Source: Flavobacterium sp. LC2016-23
Lineage (GTDB): Bacteria > Bacteroidota > Bacteroidia > Flavobacteriales > Flavobacteriaceae
NCBI RefSeq assembly: GCF_009674775.1
Contig: NZ_WKKE01000018.1
Span: 1 to 64,000, forward strand
DNA length: 64,000 nt
Reading direction: 5' to 3'
A program made the position numbers and the translations under genes. The notes under the pieces are model-generated. The model was not told where the DNA came from, made no database searches, and saw only the letters and a list, made by a program, of their open reading frames with translations. This document shows positions 8,161 through 17,338 of this stretch, one piece after another (position 1 is the stretch's first letter; each line of letters opens with the position of its first letter).

Positions 8161-8222
8161 TTAGTTTACAGTCTCAGTTATCAGTCTCAGTACTGAATAC
8201 TGCGACAGAATACTGAAAACTT
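8161..8222. repeat. CAGT/ACTG-word repeat in the atpD-atpC spacer
   Basis: The 69-base spacer is built from cagtctcagt and tactgaatactg words. The 15-mer ACTGAATACTGCGAC at 8192-8206 recurs exactly at 41935-41949 in the spacer between serS and a TPR gene. No coding is seen. Confidence 0.65.
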
Positions 8223-8224
8223 GA

Positions 8225-9736
8225 TTATGCTTCCGCCAACATTTTTTCTCCTGCTTCGATCGCATCCTGAATAGAACCTTTCAGGTTGAAAGCTGCTTCC
8301 GGAAGGTGATCTAATTCACCGTCGATAATCATGTTGAATCCTTTGATAGTATCTTTAATGTCAACCAAAACTCCAGGAATACCTGTAAATTGTTCCGCTA
8401 CGTGGAACGGCTGAGACAAGAAACGTTGTACACGACGTGCTCTTGATACAGATAATTTATCTTCTTCAGATAACTCTTCCATACCTAGGATCGCGATAAT
8501 ATCCTGCAATTGTTTGTATTTTTGAAGAATTTCTTTTACTCTTTGTGCACAGTCATAATGCTCATTTCCTAAGATTTGAGGAGTCAAAATTCTTGAAGTA
8601 GAATCTAACGGGTCAACCGCTGGATAAATACCTAGCTCAGCAATTTTACGAGACAATACTGTTGTAGCATCTAAGTGAGCAAACGTTGTTGCCGGTGCCG
8701 GGTCAGTTAAATCATCCGCAGGAACGTAAACCGCCTGTACAGATGTAATAGATCCTTTGTTTGTAGAAGTAATACGCTCTTGCATAGCACCCATCTCTGT
8801 TGCCAAAGTTGGCTGGTAACCTACTGCAGAAGGCATACGTCCTAAAAGTGCTGATACCTCAGAACCTGCTTGTGTAAAACGGAAGATGTTATCAACGAAA
8901 AACAATACGTCTTTCCCCTGATCAGTTCCGGCTCCGTCACGGAAATATTCCGCTATAGATAATCCTGAAAGTGCCACACGTGCACGAGCTCCAGGAGGCT
9001 CATTCATTTGTCCGAAAACGAAAGTAGCTTTAGACTCTCTCATTCCTGGCATATCTACTTTAGATAAATCCCATCCTCCATTTTCCATAGAGTGCATGAA
9101 ATCATCACCGTATTTAATAATTCCTGACTCTAACATCTCACGAAGCAAGTCATTTCCTTCACGTGTTCTTTCCCCTACTCCTGCGAATACTGAAAGTCCA
9201 CCGTGACCTTTTGCGATATTGTTGATCAACTCCTGAATCAATACTGTTTTACCAACACCGGCACCACCAAACAATCCAATTTTACCCCCTTTTGCGTAAG
9301 GCTCAATCAAATCGATTACTTTAATACCTGTAAATAAAACTTCAGATGAAGTTGATAAATCTTCAAATTTAGGTGCTTGTCTGTGAATAGACAAACCGTT
9401 TTCCCCTGTTTTTGGCAAGTTTCCTAAACCATCAATTGCATCTCCAATTACATTGAATAATCTTCCATATACATCCGGACCGATTGGCATTTGGATTGGA
9501 TTTCCAGTTCCAACTACTTCATATCCTCTTGACAAACCGTCTGTAGAGTCCATAGAGATAGTACGAACTGTGTTTTCACCAATGTGAGATTGCACTTCTA
9601 GAACTAACAATGTTCCGTCTTTTTTTGTGATTTCTAATGAATCATAAATTTTTGGAAGTTCAACATCCTTACCGTTGAAAACTACGTCAACTACTGGTCC
9701 AATGATTTGAGCAACTTTTCCTATTACTTTTGACAT
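8225..9736 (-). CDS. atpD: F1 ATP synthase beta subunit
   Basis: AtpD carries the catalytic nucleotide sites of the F1 head. The 503-residue sequence has the P-loop GGAGVGKT at 157-164, the catalytic GERTREGNDL block, the Walker B stretch VLFFVDNIFRFTQAG and the C-terminal DELSEEDK-like motif (here MEELSEEDKLSV). It is full length and strongly conserved. A clear promoter lies about 60 bases upstream. atpC follows after a repeat-word spacer, and a terminator closes the pair. Confidence 0.98.
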   Translation of the reverse strand: MSKVIGKVAQIIGPVVDVVFNGKDVELPKIYDSLEITKKDGTLLVLEVQSHIGENTVRTISMDSTDGLSRGYEVVGTGNPIQMPIGPDVYGRLFNVIGDAIDGLGNLPKTGENGLSIHRQAPKFEDLSTSSEVLFTGIKVIDLIEPYAKGGKIGLFGGAGVGKTVLIQELINNIAKGHGGLSVFAGVGERTREGNDLLREMLESGIIKYGDDFMHSMENGGWDLSKVDMPGMRESKATFVFGQMNEPPGARARVALSGLSIAEYFRDGAGTDQGKDVLFFVDNIFRFTQAGSEVSALLGRMPSAVGYQPTLATEMGAMQERITSTNKGSITSVQAVYVPADDLTDPAPATTFAHLDATTVLSRKIAELGIYPAVDPLDSTSRILTPQILGNEHYDCAQRVKEILQKYKQLQDIIAILGMEELSEEDKLSVSRARRVQRFLSQPFHVAEQFTGIPGVLVDIKDTIKGFNMIIDGELDHLPEAAFNLKGSIQDAIEAGEKMLAEA

Positions 9737-9797
9737 TACTTATGTATTTATTAAATAGCTATTTAGGTTTATCGAAAATACCTCTTTTTTCAGAGCG

Positions 9798-9827
9798 CAA
9801 AGATAATTTTTTAAAATATAAAATCAA
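9798..9827 (-). promoter_or_regulatory. Promoter of atpD
   Basis: On the minus strand, TTG (9825-9827), 19 bases, then TATCTTTG (9798-9805). This is a perfect fit to the Bacteroidota housekeeping consensus, giving a leader of about 55 bases. Confidence 0.75.
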
Positions 9828-9910
9828 TATTTTTTTTAGAAAAAATACTATGTTTTTGTTTGATTCCTAAAACTCAGGTCTCAAATATCTAAATTGGTAA
9901 TTTTTTAGTT

Positions 9911-9947
9911 AAATAAAAAAGCCACTGCATTTTTTAAACGAGTGGCT
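9911..9947 (-). terminator. Terminator of the GDSL lipoprotein gene
   Basis: AGCCACT (9920-9926) pairs with AGTGGCT (9941-9947). On the minus strand the stem is followed by TTTTTTATTT. It lies 24 bases beyond the stop of the 9971 gene. Confidence 0.8.
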
Positions 9948-9970
9948 CTCTCACTAAAAAAAAAATATCT

Positions 9971-11536
9971 TTATGGAAGAACTGCAGGATATAGCACCTG
10001 ATAATTACCCACATTTACTCCTTTTAAATTGGAACCGTATTTAGTATTAATGGCTTCTATAAATTTATTGGCAATAAAAGCATAACCTCTCGGGGAAGGA
10101 TGAATCCCGTCTAAAGAAAAAGTCCCGCCCGTTACAAAGGTTGACGCCAAAGTATAGTTGTTTGCCACAACTCCCCCTTTATCAATTTGATCCATAATTG
10201 CATTAGCATCAACAAAAGCAAGACCCTTTGCGGTTGCTGCCGCACTTATCGTTGCATTAAAAGCATCTGTTGCCACCTTCAGCTCTGCAATCTCGGTTGG
10301 GATTAAAACATATTTGTCCTGCAACGGATATGTGATTCCAAATTTATTTAAAGGTGCCGGCGGAGCAAACCCAACTCCGGAATTTGCTGCAGTAGGAGCC
10401 GCACCAATAGCCGATTGTGTAGTCAGAAGCACCAAATCAGCAGCAGTAGCCTGACGTGCCTGTCCAAAAACTGCCCCGTAAAAAGCAGCTGTCTGCGCAC
10501 CCAGTGAAGGTGTAAATACAGCTGTAAGCTGCGCTGATAAATTCGTTAAAGATTCATCTTTTATCAATAATGGATTTGCTCCGGTAAGAGATAGTAACTG
10601 AATTCTGTTGGTTACTCCAAGATAAGCCAATGCATCTTTCAAAGGTCCGTAAAGCTGGGCATTAAGTGCATTTATAGTAGCTGTTCCAACAGCAGCATTA
10701 CCGCTTCCCAAAACCGAAACCGTTAATGGATTGTAAGGAACAGTCTTAAAAAACGGAATCGAAGTAACATAAGGTATATTAGCCACAACACCTTTAGCTC
10801 CTGCAGAAGTTAATGTAGTAACAAGAGCATTATATGTACCATCAAAGCCAACTCCCGGCGCACCTGTAGCCGGAGTAATCGGATTTGTACCATCTCCTCC
10901 TGATGTAGCATATCCTAAAACATCATTATTTCCTATCCATAAAGAAAAGAATGTTGGCGTCTGACTCATTGCATAAGCCAGGACAGAAGTTGTTCCGTTT
11001 GGAGCAAAACGCACATAGTACGGATTTGCAGTTCCGTTTGCCAAACCAGCCGCTGCTCCATAAGAGGGAGACAACAAATGAAAACTTTTTGCACCCGGAA
11101 CACCTGTGTTATTGTAAGGCCCTGCAGCGACAACGGCCGCATTAAAAACTTCCGTCGTAGAAGCACCTGTTACAGGAACAGGAGCTGTTCCGTTAAAAAA
11201 TAACCTCGGACCGAAAGCAGGATTTACCTGACCTCCAAAAAGCAGCCCTCCAACATTATCATTTGTATATGGAATTTTAAATTCTCCTCCTCCTACTAAT
11301 TTAAATTGTTGTGCCATAATATTGGTATATGATCCTTCCTGGCCTCTTTTGAAAAGCGATCCATCACTAAAACCTGAAGTCAAAGAATTCCCTAAAGCAA
11401 CATATTTAGAAAAATTAGCTGTACCGGCGGTCAGAGGTGCTCCATTAGATGAATCCACCACTACAGCCTCATCATCGCTATTACAGGCCATAAAGGTCAA
11501 CGAAACCAGTAAAAGCCATTTTAAATTCTTTTTCAT
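9971..11536 (-). CDS. SGNH/GDSL-family hydrolase, outer-membrane lipoprotein
   Basis: The 521-residue protein has a lipoprotein signal with lipobox Cys18 (TFMACNSDDE). The block I motif is ALGNSLTSG with Ser51; the usual GDSL Asp is Asn here. Block III is LWIGNNDVLGYA, and block V is DGIHPSPRGYAF with Asp476 and His479. The serine-histidine pair needed for ester hydrolysis is therefore present. The long insert between blocks I and III is rich in Ala, Gly, Thr and Pro. It follows the TonB receptor gene by 84 bases on the same strand, a pairing seen for lipid or lipoyl-ester uptake in this phylum. The true substrate cannot be read from sequence. Confidence 0.87.
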   Translation of the reverse strand: MKKNLKWLLLVSLTFMACNSDDEAVVVDSSNGAPLTAGTANFSKYVALGNSLTSGFSDGSLFKRGQEGSYTNIMAQQFKLVGGGEFKIPYTNDNVGGLLFGGQVNPAFGPRLFFNGTAPVPVTGASTTEVFNAAVVAAGPYNNTGVPGAKSFHLLSPSYGAAAGLANGTANPYYVRFAPNGTTSVLAYAMSQTPTFFSLWIGNNDVLGYATSGGDGTNPITPATGAPGVGFDGTYNALVTTLTSAGAKGVVANIPYVTSIPFFKTVPYNPLTVSVLGSGNAAVGTATINALNAQLYGPLKDALAYLGVTNRIQLLSLTGANPLLIKDESLTNLSAQLTAVFTPSLGAQTAAFYGAVFGQARQATAADLVLLTTQSAIGAAPTAANSGVGFAPPAPLNKFGITYPLQDKYVLIPTEIAELKVATDAFNATISAAATAKGLAFVDANAIMDQIDKGGVVANNYTLASTFVTGGTFSLDGIHPSPRGYAFIANKFIEAINTKYGSNLKGVNVGNYQVLYPAVLP

Positions 11537-11620
11537 AATTTATATATTTTAAAATTATTACTTTCTAATTCTTCTTTTAGAAAAGTAAATAATACTATTG
11601 TTTTATTTAAAATCGTTTAA

Positions 11621-14452
11621 TTAAGGATTGATTGTCCAGGATGCAAAATATTGCTGACCAATTAACCCTGCACCAATTACCTGAGTATATTCTTTTCCTC
11701 CAATGTTTGAAGCTCCTAATTTAAAAACTGATTTTAATTTTGGAATTCCATAATTAATCTGAGCATCGATTACGGTAGCTGATTCAATTATACCATCAGC
11801 AAAGCTTGATTCCCATGTATACTCACTATTCCATCTTCCGCTAACATTAAATCCGAAATTCTTAAACAATTTTTCATTACCAAGAGAAACCTTAACCCTG
11901 TGTTTTGGTGTATTAAAACCAGCTTCAAAACTTGGATCTTTTGCTTTATCAAAATCAAATTGAGCATAATTGTAATTTACTCCCAATTCGAAATCTGCAA
12001 TTATTTTCTTAGATAGACCCGCTCCAAATCCAAATGATTTAATTTCAACATCTGTATTCGTATACAACTGATACGCTCTGTAATTTCCATTTTGAAGTGC
12101 GTGCAGCGTTTGCGCGCCAGGATTTGTCGGACCTGCTGCAGGATTAGGCGCATCTTGCGCTGTACCATAGTAAGGTGCCACTACATTCAGATTCCCAATG
12201 AAATTGTTATATACGTTGTAATACGCATTAAGATCTACAGAAACATCTTTAACAAAAGAACGATATCCAATTTCAAATGCCTTAACTTCTTCCGGTTTCA
12301 CATAATTTACATTGGTCTTTTTAAGCAATGCGGCACCGGCTACAGGATCACTTCCTGCCAATGCACTAAAAGCATTCACTGAACTTGCTGTATACGAATT
12401 ACCATAGGCTTTCAAACCATCCATTACTACCGTTGTACCGCCTGCAAAAGCCTGACCTACAGCAGTAGAGACAGGTAATGTCTCTCTGTAACGCACCAAG
12501 TTATCCGGCGCCGAACCTAACAATACAGCACTCCCTACATTAAATCCTATGTATTGATCCTGAGTGGAAGGGTTTCTGAAACCAGTCTGGAACGAACCTC
12601 TGAAGTTGTGATTTTTTCTTTCTCCTGCAGAATAGACAAGAGACAATCTAGGAGAAAAATTTCCGTCGAAATTTTTTGATTTATCATAACGAATAGATCC
12701 TGTAAATTTTAGTCTTTCGTCCATGAATTTTTTCGCTAGCTGCGTATAGGCTCCATATTCATTATAATTAATAGGACCATCGGCATCCGTATAGATTCTG
12801 CCGTGAGAGTTTAATTCATACAATCTGAAAGATCCTCCAACCTGAATTTCAGCAAATTTTATGATGTCTTTAAAATTATAGTTCGCATCTGAATGATAGA
12901 TTCTTGAATTATCAACCAGCTTTGAACCTGTTAGTACACTTTCATCGGCAATTACCTGATTGAAAGCGTTTTTAAACGCCAGCGTTCCAGGTAAAAGGCG
13001 GCCTGTGTCTGCTGTTGCTCTTGCAGCCGCATGAGCATTTTCCGGCGTCATCCCGGCTAAAGTAGACTGAACATAGGCTCCGGCATACTGACCAAACCAC
13101 GTTCTGTCATCTTTCCATTTTCTATTGACATTAATTCCTGTAAAAACCATATCATAAGAATGTCCGCCATCTTCTGTAGTAGTATAACCTCTTAAGAAAA
13201 AATTCTTTCCTTTAAATTCGAGTTTATGCTGTTGCATAAAAAAGTCATTTAAATAATATCTGTTAGCTCCCTGGTAAACCGCATTTCCCGTTCCAAATTT
13301 ACTTTGCCAGATAATCTCTAATCTTTCATCACCAAAAGGTCTTCCATGGAATGAAAAATCAATTTTAGTATTCCCCGCTTTGTTATTGGTAAGATCAGTT
13401 TCATTATAACCTGTTCTGCTGACATTGGTACTAGGCAATAAATTTACAGCGGCAGCAGGAATCAATCCTAAAGCAGCCAGAGACTGACCAACTCCTTTTA
13501 TATTCGTCGAAACTTCATCCCCATATACATTTATTCCATCGTAATTAATATTACTTCTGTCGATTCCGCTAACTGTTTTATCGTTATAATTTGTAGCATA
13601 CCAATCTGTAGCCTCCATATAGGTGAAATTTGCTTTAGCCGCAAAATACTTATTAAAAGCGTGCGAAAATCTAACCCCTAAATCATAGTAATTATTGGTA
13701 CCCGCAGCCTCTTGCGACGTCATTCCATATTTAAAATAAGCAGATACGCCCTGATAAACGAATGGACTTTTACTATTCATAAATAAAATTCCGTTAAAAG
13801 CATTCGCTCCATACAAAGCAGAAGATGCTCCCGGCAGTAACTCAACGCTTTGAACATCTATTTCTGAAACACCAATCAGGTTTCCTAAAACAAAATTCAG
13901 AAGAGGAGATGAATTATCCATTCCATCCACCAACTGCATGAAACGGGTATTGGCTACTGTAGCAAAACCCCTTGTATTAATTGATTTAAAAGACATACTA
14001 CTGGTATTCATCTGTACCTCTTTTAAATTTTCCAAACCATCATAAAAAGTAGGTGAAGCTGTCTTTTTAATATCCTGAATTCCCATTCTTTCAATAGTTA
14101 CAGGAGATTCAAGTACTCTTTCCGGAGTTCTGGAAGCCGAAACGACAATTTCATCTAACTTAGTTTCTTCACTTTTTAAAACAACATCAAGATTTTGATT
14201 TAACGAGGTAACGTTAATCGTTTTAGTTTCAAAACCTACTGCCGAAACCTTAATAGCAAAAGGCGGCTTGGCAGAAGTGCTCAGTTTAAAGGTCCCGTCA
14301 AAATCAGTAGAAGCTCCGGTTGAACTTCCCACGACATTAACGTTAGCACCCGGAATAGATTGTTTGTTACTATCGGTAACAGAACCAGTAATTGTATTCT
14401 GCGCAAAGGAAATTCCGCAGAAAAACAACATAATTAGCAAATAGAGTCTCAT
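11621..14452 (-). CDS. TonB-dependent outer-membrane receptor with carboxypeptidase-like N-domain
   Basis: The 943-residue protein has a signal peptide (to about residue 17), then a CarboxypepD_reg-like beta domain (ITGSVTDSNKQSIPGANVNVVGSS read in parts, residues 20-100). The plug domain carries DEIVVSASRTPERVLESP near 100-115, and a long 22-strand-type barrel ends in FASWTINP. It should import a ligand using the Ton motor. It is not a SusC: no SusD gene follows, and the downstream partner is a GDSL lipoprotein. The ligand may be a lipid or ester substrate (inference). No Fur-like or sigma signals were found upstream. Confidence 0.92.
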   Translation of the reverse strand: MRLYLLIMLFFCGISFAQNTITGSVTDSNKQSIPGANVNVVGSSTGASTDFDGTFKLSTSAKPPFAIKVSAVGFETKTINVTSLNQNLDVVLKSEETKLDEIVVSASRTPERVLESPVTIERMGIQDIKKTASPTFYDGLENLKEVQMNTSSMSFKSINTRGFATVANTRFMQLVDGMDNSSPLLNFVLGNLIGVSEIDVQSVELLPGASSALYGANAFNGILFMNSKSPFVYQGVSAYFKYGMTSQEAAGTNNYYDLGVRFSHAFNKYFAAKANFTYMEATDWYATNYNDKTVSGIDRSNINYDGINVYGDEVSTNIKGVGQSLAALGLIPAAAVNLLPSTNVSRTGYNETDLTNNKAGNTKIDFSFHGRPFGDERLEIIWQSKFGTGNAVYQGANRYYLNDFFMQQHKLEFKGKNFFLRGYTTTEDGGHSYDMVFTGINVNRKWKDDRTWFGQYAGAYVQSTLAGMTPENAHAAARATADTGRLLPGTLAFKNAFNQVIADESVLTGSKLVDNSRIYHSDANYNFKDIIKFAEIQVGGSFRLYELNSHGRIYTDADGPINYNEYGAYTQLAKKFMDERLKFTGSIRYDKSKNFDGNFSPRLSLVYSAGERKNHNFRGSFQTGFRNPSTQDQYIGFNVGSAVLLGSAPDNLVRYRETLPVSTAVGQAFAGGTTVVMDGLKAYGNSYTASSVNAFSALAGSDPVAGAALLKKTNVNYVKPEEVKAFEIGYRSFVKDVSVDLNAYYNVYNNFIGNLNVVAPYYGTAQDAPNPAAGPTNPGAQTLHALQNGNYRAYQLYTNTDVEIKSFGFGAGLSKKIIADFELGVNYNYAQFDFDKAKDPSFEAGFNTPKHRVKVSLGNEKLFKNFGFNVSGRWNSEYTWESSFADGIIESATVIDAQINYGIPKLKSVFKLGASNIGGKEYTQVIGAGLIGQQYFASWTINP

Positions 14453-14829
14453 TTGGTTGGTTTTTTTTGTTAGTTTATCCTACCAAAATACAAATAATTT
14501 TGATATGTATAAAAAAACGTTAAATAAAATTCATATTTACCATGTTTTTAAGTTATATTTTAACTATTCCTCAATTGATTTTATTAAATTAAAATCAAAT
14601 ATCAAACCTTCAATACTTCAATTACTATGCATACATATTATTTTTGAAGGAAAAATTGCGGATTTACTAAAAATACAGGGGCAGTAAAAAAAATTTGACA
14701 ATACAAAAAAGCGAGACCTAAATCTCGCTTTTTTAACATTCATTATAAGTACGGTATTTCTATCTAAAGACAGCATACAATTGAAATAACAATCATTTTA
14801 GGTAAATCATTAAAGGCTAATAAATTACA
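14453..14829. other. AT-rich gene-free spacer
   Basis: This 377-base stretch lies upstream of the TonB receptor and downstream of the 14830 gene. Apart from the hairpin terminator at 14705-14734 I see no structure. A 76-codon plus-strand open frame at 14457 has low-complexity, lysine/isoleucine-rich composition and no promoter, so it is not called. Confidence 0.6.
14705..14734 (-). terminator. Hairpin terminator, GCGAGACCTAAATCTCGC type
   Basis: GCGAGA (14711-14716) and TCTCGC (14723-14728) enclose CCTAAA and are flanked by A-run and T-run. The same 18-base core returns at 15432-15449. It ends the 14830 gene on the minus strand. Confidence 0.85.
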
Positions 14830-15339
14830 TTAAAATTCAATTTTTAAACCAATCTGACTGGTGCTTGCTACCAAAGTTGTTTTAGTAGCCGGTTTATAAT
14901 TTTGCACTAAACCGTCATTATGTTTTGCAATAGCTGATTTAATCTTTTTTGGATAACCGATTTTTATTGGAATTGAGGCAATAATCATTGCACCTCCAAT
15001 AATTGCCGCTGTAAAACTTGTGGGCTTAGACGTAACCGAAGGATAGTATCCGTTACCAGGATACGATACTGAAGTATCGTCTTTGGTTAAACCGACCACT
15101 AAATTGGCCACCACAAGACTTGTTCCCCCATAAAAAAGGACATTACCCCATGTTTTTTTGCTTCTTCCGGCATTATAAAGAGATAAGGCTTCTCTATTAT
15201 TACCCAAAACCGATCGTACCTGTTCGGATGATAATTTGTTCTCTCCTTCATAAACAGTTCCACCACTTCTATAGGTTAATTGCTGCGAAAAACCTGCTAC
15301 AGTCATTACTAAAAATACTGCTGTAATAATTCCCTTCAT
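14830..15339 (-). CDS. Uncharacterised exported protein
   Basis: The 169-residue protein opens with a signal peptide (MKGIITAVFLVMTVAGFSQQ). It continues with a polar stretch containing YEGENKLSSEQVRSVLGNN and LYNAGRSKKTWG, then two hydrophobic segments (about 68-85 and 110-127) and a short C-terminal strand GLKIEF. Many small Bacteroidota envelope proteins share the pattern of a membrane hairpin with a terminal strand. No catalytic motif is seen. It is monocistronic, bracketed by two nearly identical terminators, one of which (15427-15456) belongs to glmS. Confidence 0.65.
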   Translation of the reverse strand: MKGIITAVFLVMTVAGFSQQLTYRSGGTVYEGENKLSSEQVRSVLGNNREALSLYNAGRSKKTWGNVLFYGGTSLVVANLVVGLTKDDTSVSYPGNGYYPSVTSKPTSFTAAIIGGAMIIASIPIKIGYPKKIKSAIAKHNDGLVQNYKPATKTTLVASTSQIGLKIEF

Positions 15340-15426
15340 CTTTTTTTACAATTTACTGATTTAAGCAGCGAAAATAATCAATAACTTAATCCTTACAAGA
15401 AAAATGCTAAAAAAACAAGAGCATAA

Positions 15427-15456
15427 AAAAAGCGAGACCTAAATCTCGCTTTTCTA
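15427..15456 (-). terminator. Terminator of glmS operon
   Basis: The core GCGAGACCTAAATCTCGC at 15432-15449 is flanked by A and T runs. It lies 23 bases beyond the glmS stop on the minus strand and repeats the hairpin at 14711-14728 exactly. Confidence 0.85.
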
Positions 15457-15478
15457 AAACTATTACATTTTAAATATG

Positions 15479-17329
15479 TTATTCTACAGTAACCGATTTT
15501 GCCAGATTACGTGGCTGATCTACATTACAGCCTCTCATTACAGCAATGTAATAAGAAAGCAATTGCAATGGTATAGTAGTAATTAACGGCGATAATGCAT
15601 CTGAGGTCTCAGGAATCTCAATTACATAATCTGCCAATTCCCTAACCTGCGTATCACCTTTGGTTACAACAGCGATAATTTTACCGCTTCTTGATTTGAT
15701 CTCCTGAATGTTACTTACAATTTTATCATAATGACCCTGTTTAGGCGCAATAACAATAACCGGCATGTGTTCGTCAATAAGGGCGATCGGACCGTGTTTC
15801 ATTTCAGCAGCAGGATACCCTTCAGCATGAATATAAGAGATCTCTTTAAGTTTTAGCGCTCCTTCAAGAGCAACCGGGAAATTATAACCTCGTCCTAAAT
15901 ACAAACAGTTCGGAGCATCTTTAAAAGCCGCAGCGATTTCTTTTGCTCGGTCGTTTGTTTCCAGTGCCTCAGCTACTTTCTCCGGAATTATTTCTAATTC
16001 CTGAAGGTACGTATGATAATCTGTATTTGAAAGCGTTCCTTTAGCCTTACCTAATCTCAAGGCGATCATCGTTAAAACTGTAATTTGAGTTGTAAAGGCC
16101 TTTGTTGAAGCTACTCCAATTTCAGGACCGGCATGTGTATAAGCACCTGCATGGCTTTCTCTTGAAATAGAAGAACCAACCACATTACAAACTCCAAATA
16201 CAAAAGCACCATTTTCTTTAGCCAGTTTAATAGCCGCCATAGTATCTGCCGTTTCGCCGGATTGAGAAATAGCAATAACGACATCGTCTTTATTGATGAT
16301 TGGATTACGGTATCTGAATTCAGAAGCATATTCTACTTCTACAGGAATACGTGTAAACTCTTCAAAAATATATTCAGCTACTAATCCTGCATGCCATGAT
16401 GTACCACAGGCAACAATCAGAATTCGTTTAGCATTCAGGAATTTTTCAAGATTATCCTCAACACCAGCCATCTGAACAATACCTTCATTCGCATGAAGTC
16501 TTCCTCTGTAGGTATCCTTAATTACACTTGGCTGCTCATAAATTTCTTTGAGCATAAAGTGATCATAACCACCTTTTTCAATCTGCTCCAAATTCATTTG
16601 AAGTTCCTGAATATAAGGATCAACCAAAGAATCATCTTTTATTTTTCTAACTTTAAGAGGTTTGTGTAGTCTAATATTTGCCATCTCACCATCTTCCAGG
16701 TAAATAGCATTTGAAGTATATTCAATAAAAGGTGAAGCATCGGAAGCAATAAAAAATTCCCCTTCTCCAACACCTATAGCCAATGGACTACCTAATCTTG
16801 CAGCAACAATTTCATTTGGGTTTTTCTTATCAAATACCGCAATTGCGTATGCGCCTACAACCTGATTTAAAGCAATCTGAACTGCTTTACCTAACTTAAT
16901 CCCTTCTTTCTTCTGAACCTCTTCGATTAAATTCACCAATACTTCTGTATCTGTATCCGATTTAAAAGTATATCCTCTTTTAATCAGCTCTTCTTTAAGG
17001 GGAGCATAATTTTCAATAATTCCATTATGAATAATGACCAATTCTCCCGAATTCGAAACATGAGGATGAGAATTCACATCATTTGGTACCCCGTGAGTTG
17101 CCCAACGTGTATGACCAATCCCTATAGATCCGTTTGTAGTTAAATCATTCTTTGCCTTAGCTTCAAGATCTGAAACTTTACCTTTTGTTTTACAAAGCTT
17201 TATACCTGTTTCTGCATCATATAACATGACACCCGCACTATCATATCCTCTGTATTCAAGACGCTTTAATCCCTTTATAATAATGGGATAAGCCTCTCTG
17301 TGACCTATATATCCAACAATTCCACACAT
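15479..17329 (-). CDS. glmS: Glutamine--fructose-6-phosphate aminotransferase (isomerizing)
   Basis: GlmS makes glucosamine-6-phosphate, the entry point to peptidoglycan and LPS amino sugars. The 616-residue product has the N-terminal Ntn glutaminase with Cys2 after the initiator (MCGIVGYIGH), GIGHTRWATHG and HNGIIENY, then two SIS sugar-isomerase domains. ISQSGETADT is in the first, and the C-terminus ends PRNLAKSVTVE, as in E. coli. It is the last gene of the GT5-DUF4270-glmS unit, 9 bases after DUF4270. No glmS ribozyme is seen upstream. Confidence 0.97.
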   Translation of the reverse strand: MCGIVGYIGHREAYPIIIKGLKRLEYRGYDSAGVMLYDAETGIKLCKTKGKVSDLEAKAKNDLTTNGSIGIGHTRWATHGVPNDVNSHPHVSNSGELVIIHNGIIENYAPLKEELIKRGYTFKSDTDTEVLVNLIEEVQKKEGIKLGKAVQIALNQVVGAYAIAVFDKKNPNEIVAARLGSPLAIGVGEGEFFIASDASPFIEYTSNAIYLEDGEMANIRLHKPLKVRKIKDDSLVDPYIQELQMNLEQIEKGGYDHFMLKEIYEQPSVIKDTYRGRLHANEGIVQMAGVEDNLEKFLNAKRILIVACGTSWHAGLVAEYIFEEFTRIPVEVEYASEFRYRNPIINKDDVVIAISQSGETADTMAAIKLAKENGAFVFGVCNVVGSSISRESHAGAYTHAGPEIGVASTKAFTTQITVLTMIALRLGKAKGTLSNTDYHTYLQELEIIPEKVAEALETNDRAKEIAAAFKDAPNCLYLGRGYNFPVALEGALKLKEISYIHAEGYPAAEMKHGPIALIDEHMPVIVIAPKQGHYDKIVSNIQEIKSRSGKIIAVVTKGDTQVRELADYVIEIPETSDALSPLITTIPLQLLSYYIAVMRGCNVDQPRNLAKSVTVE

Positions 17330-17338
17330 ATATATTTA

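Noticed and set aside
14457..14687. 76-codon plus-strand frame before the TonB receptor
   Set aside because: Low complexity, no motif and composition of AT-rich spacer.
15479..17329. glmS ribozyme
   Set aside because: The 9 bases before the gene follow directly from the DUF4270 stop, so there is no room for the ribozyme.
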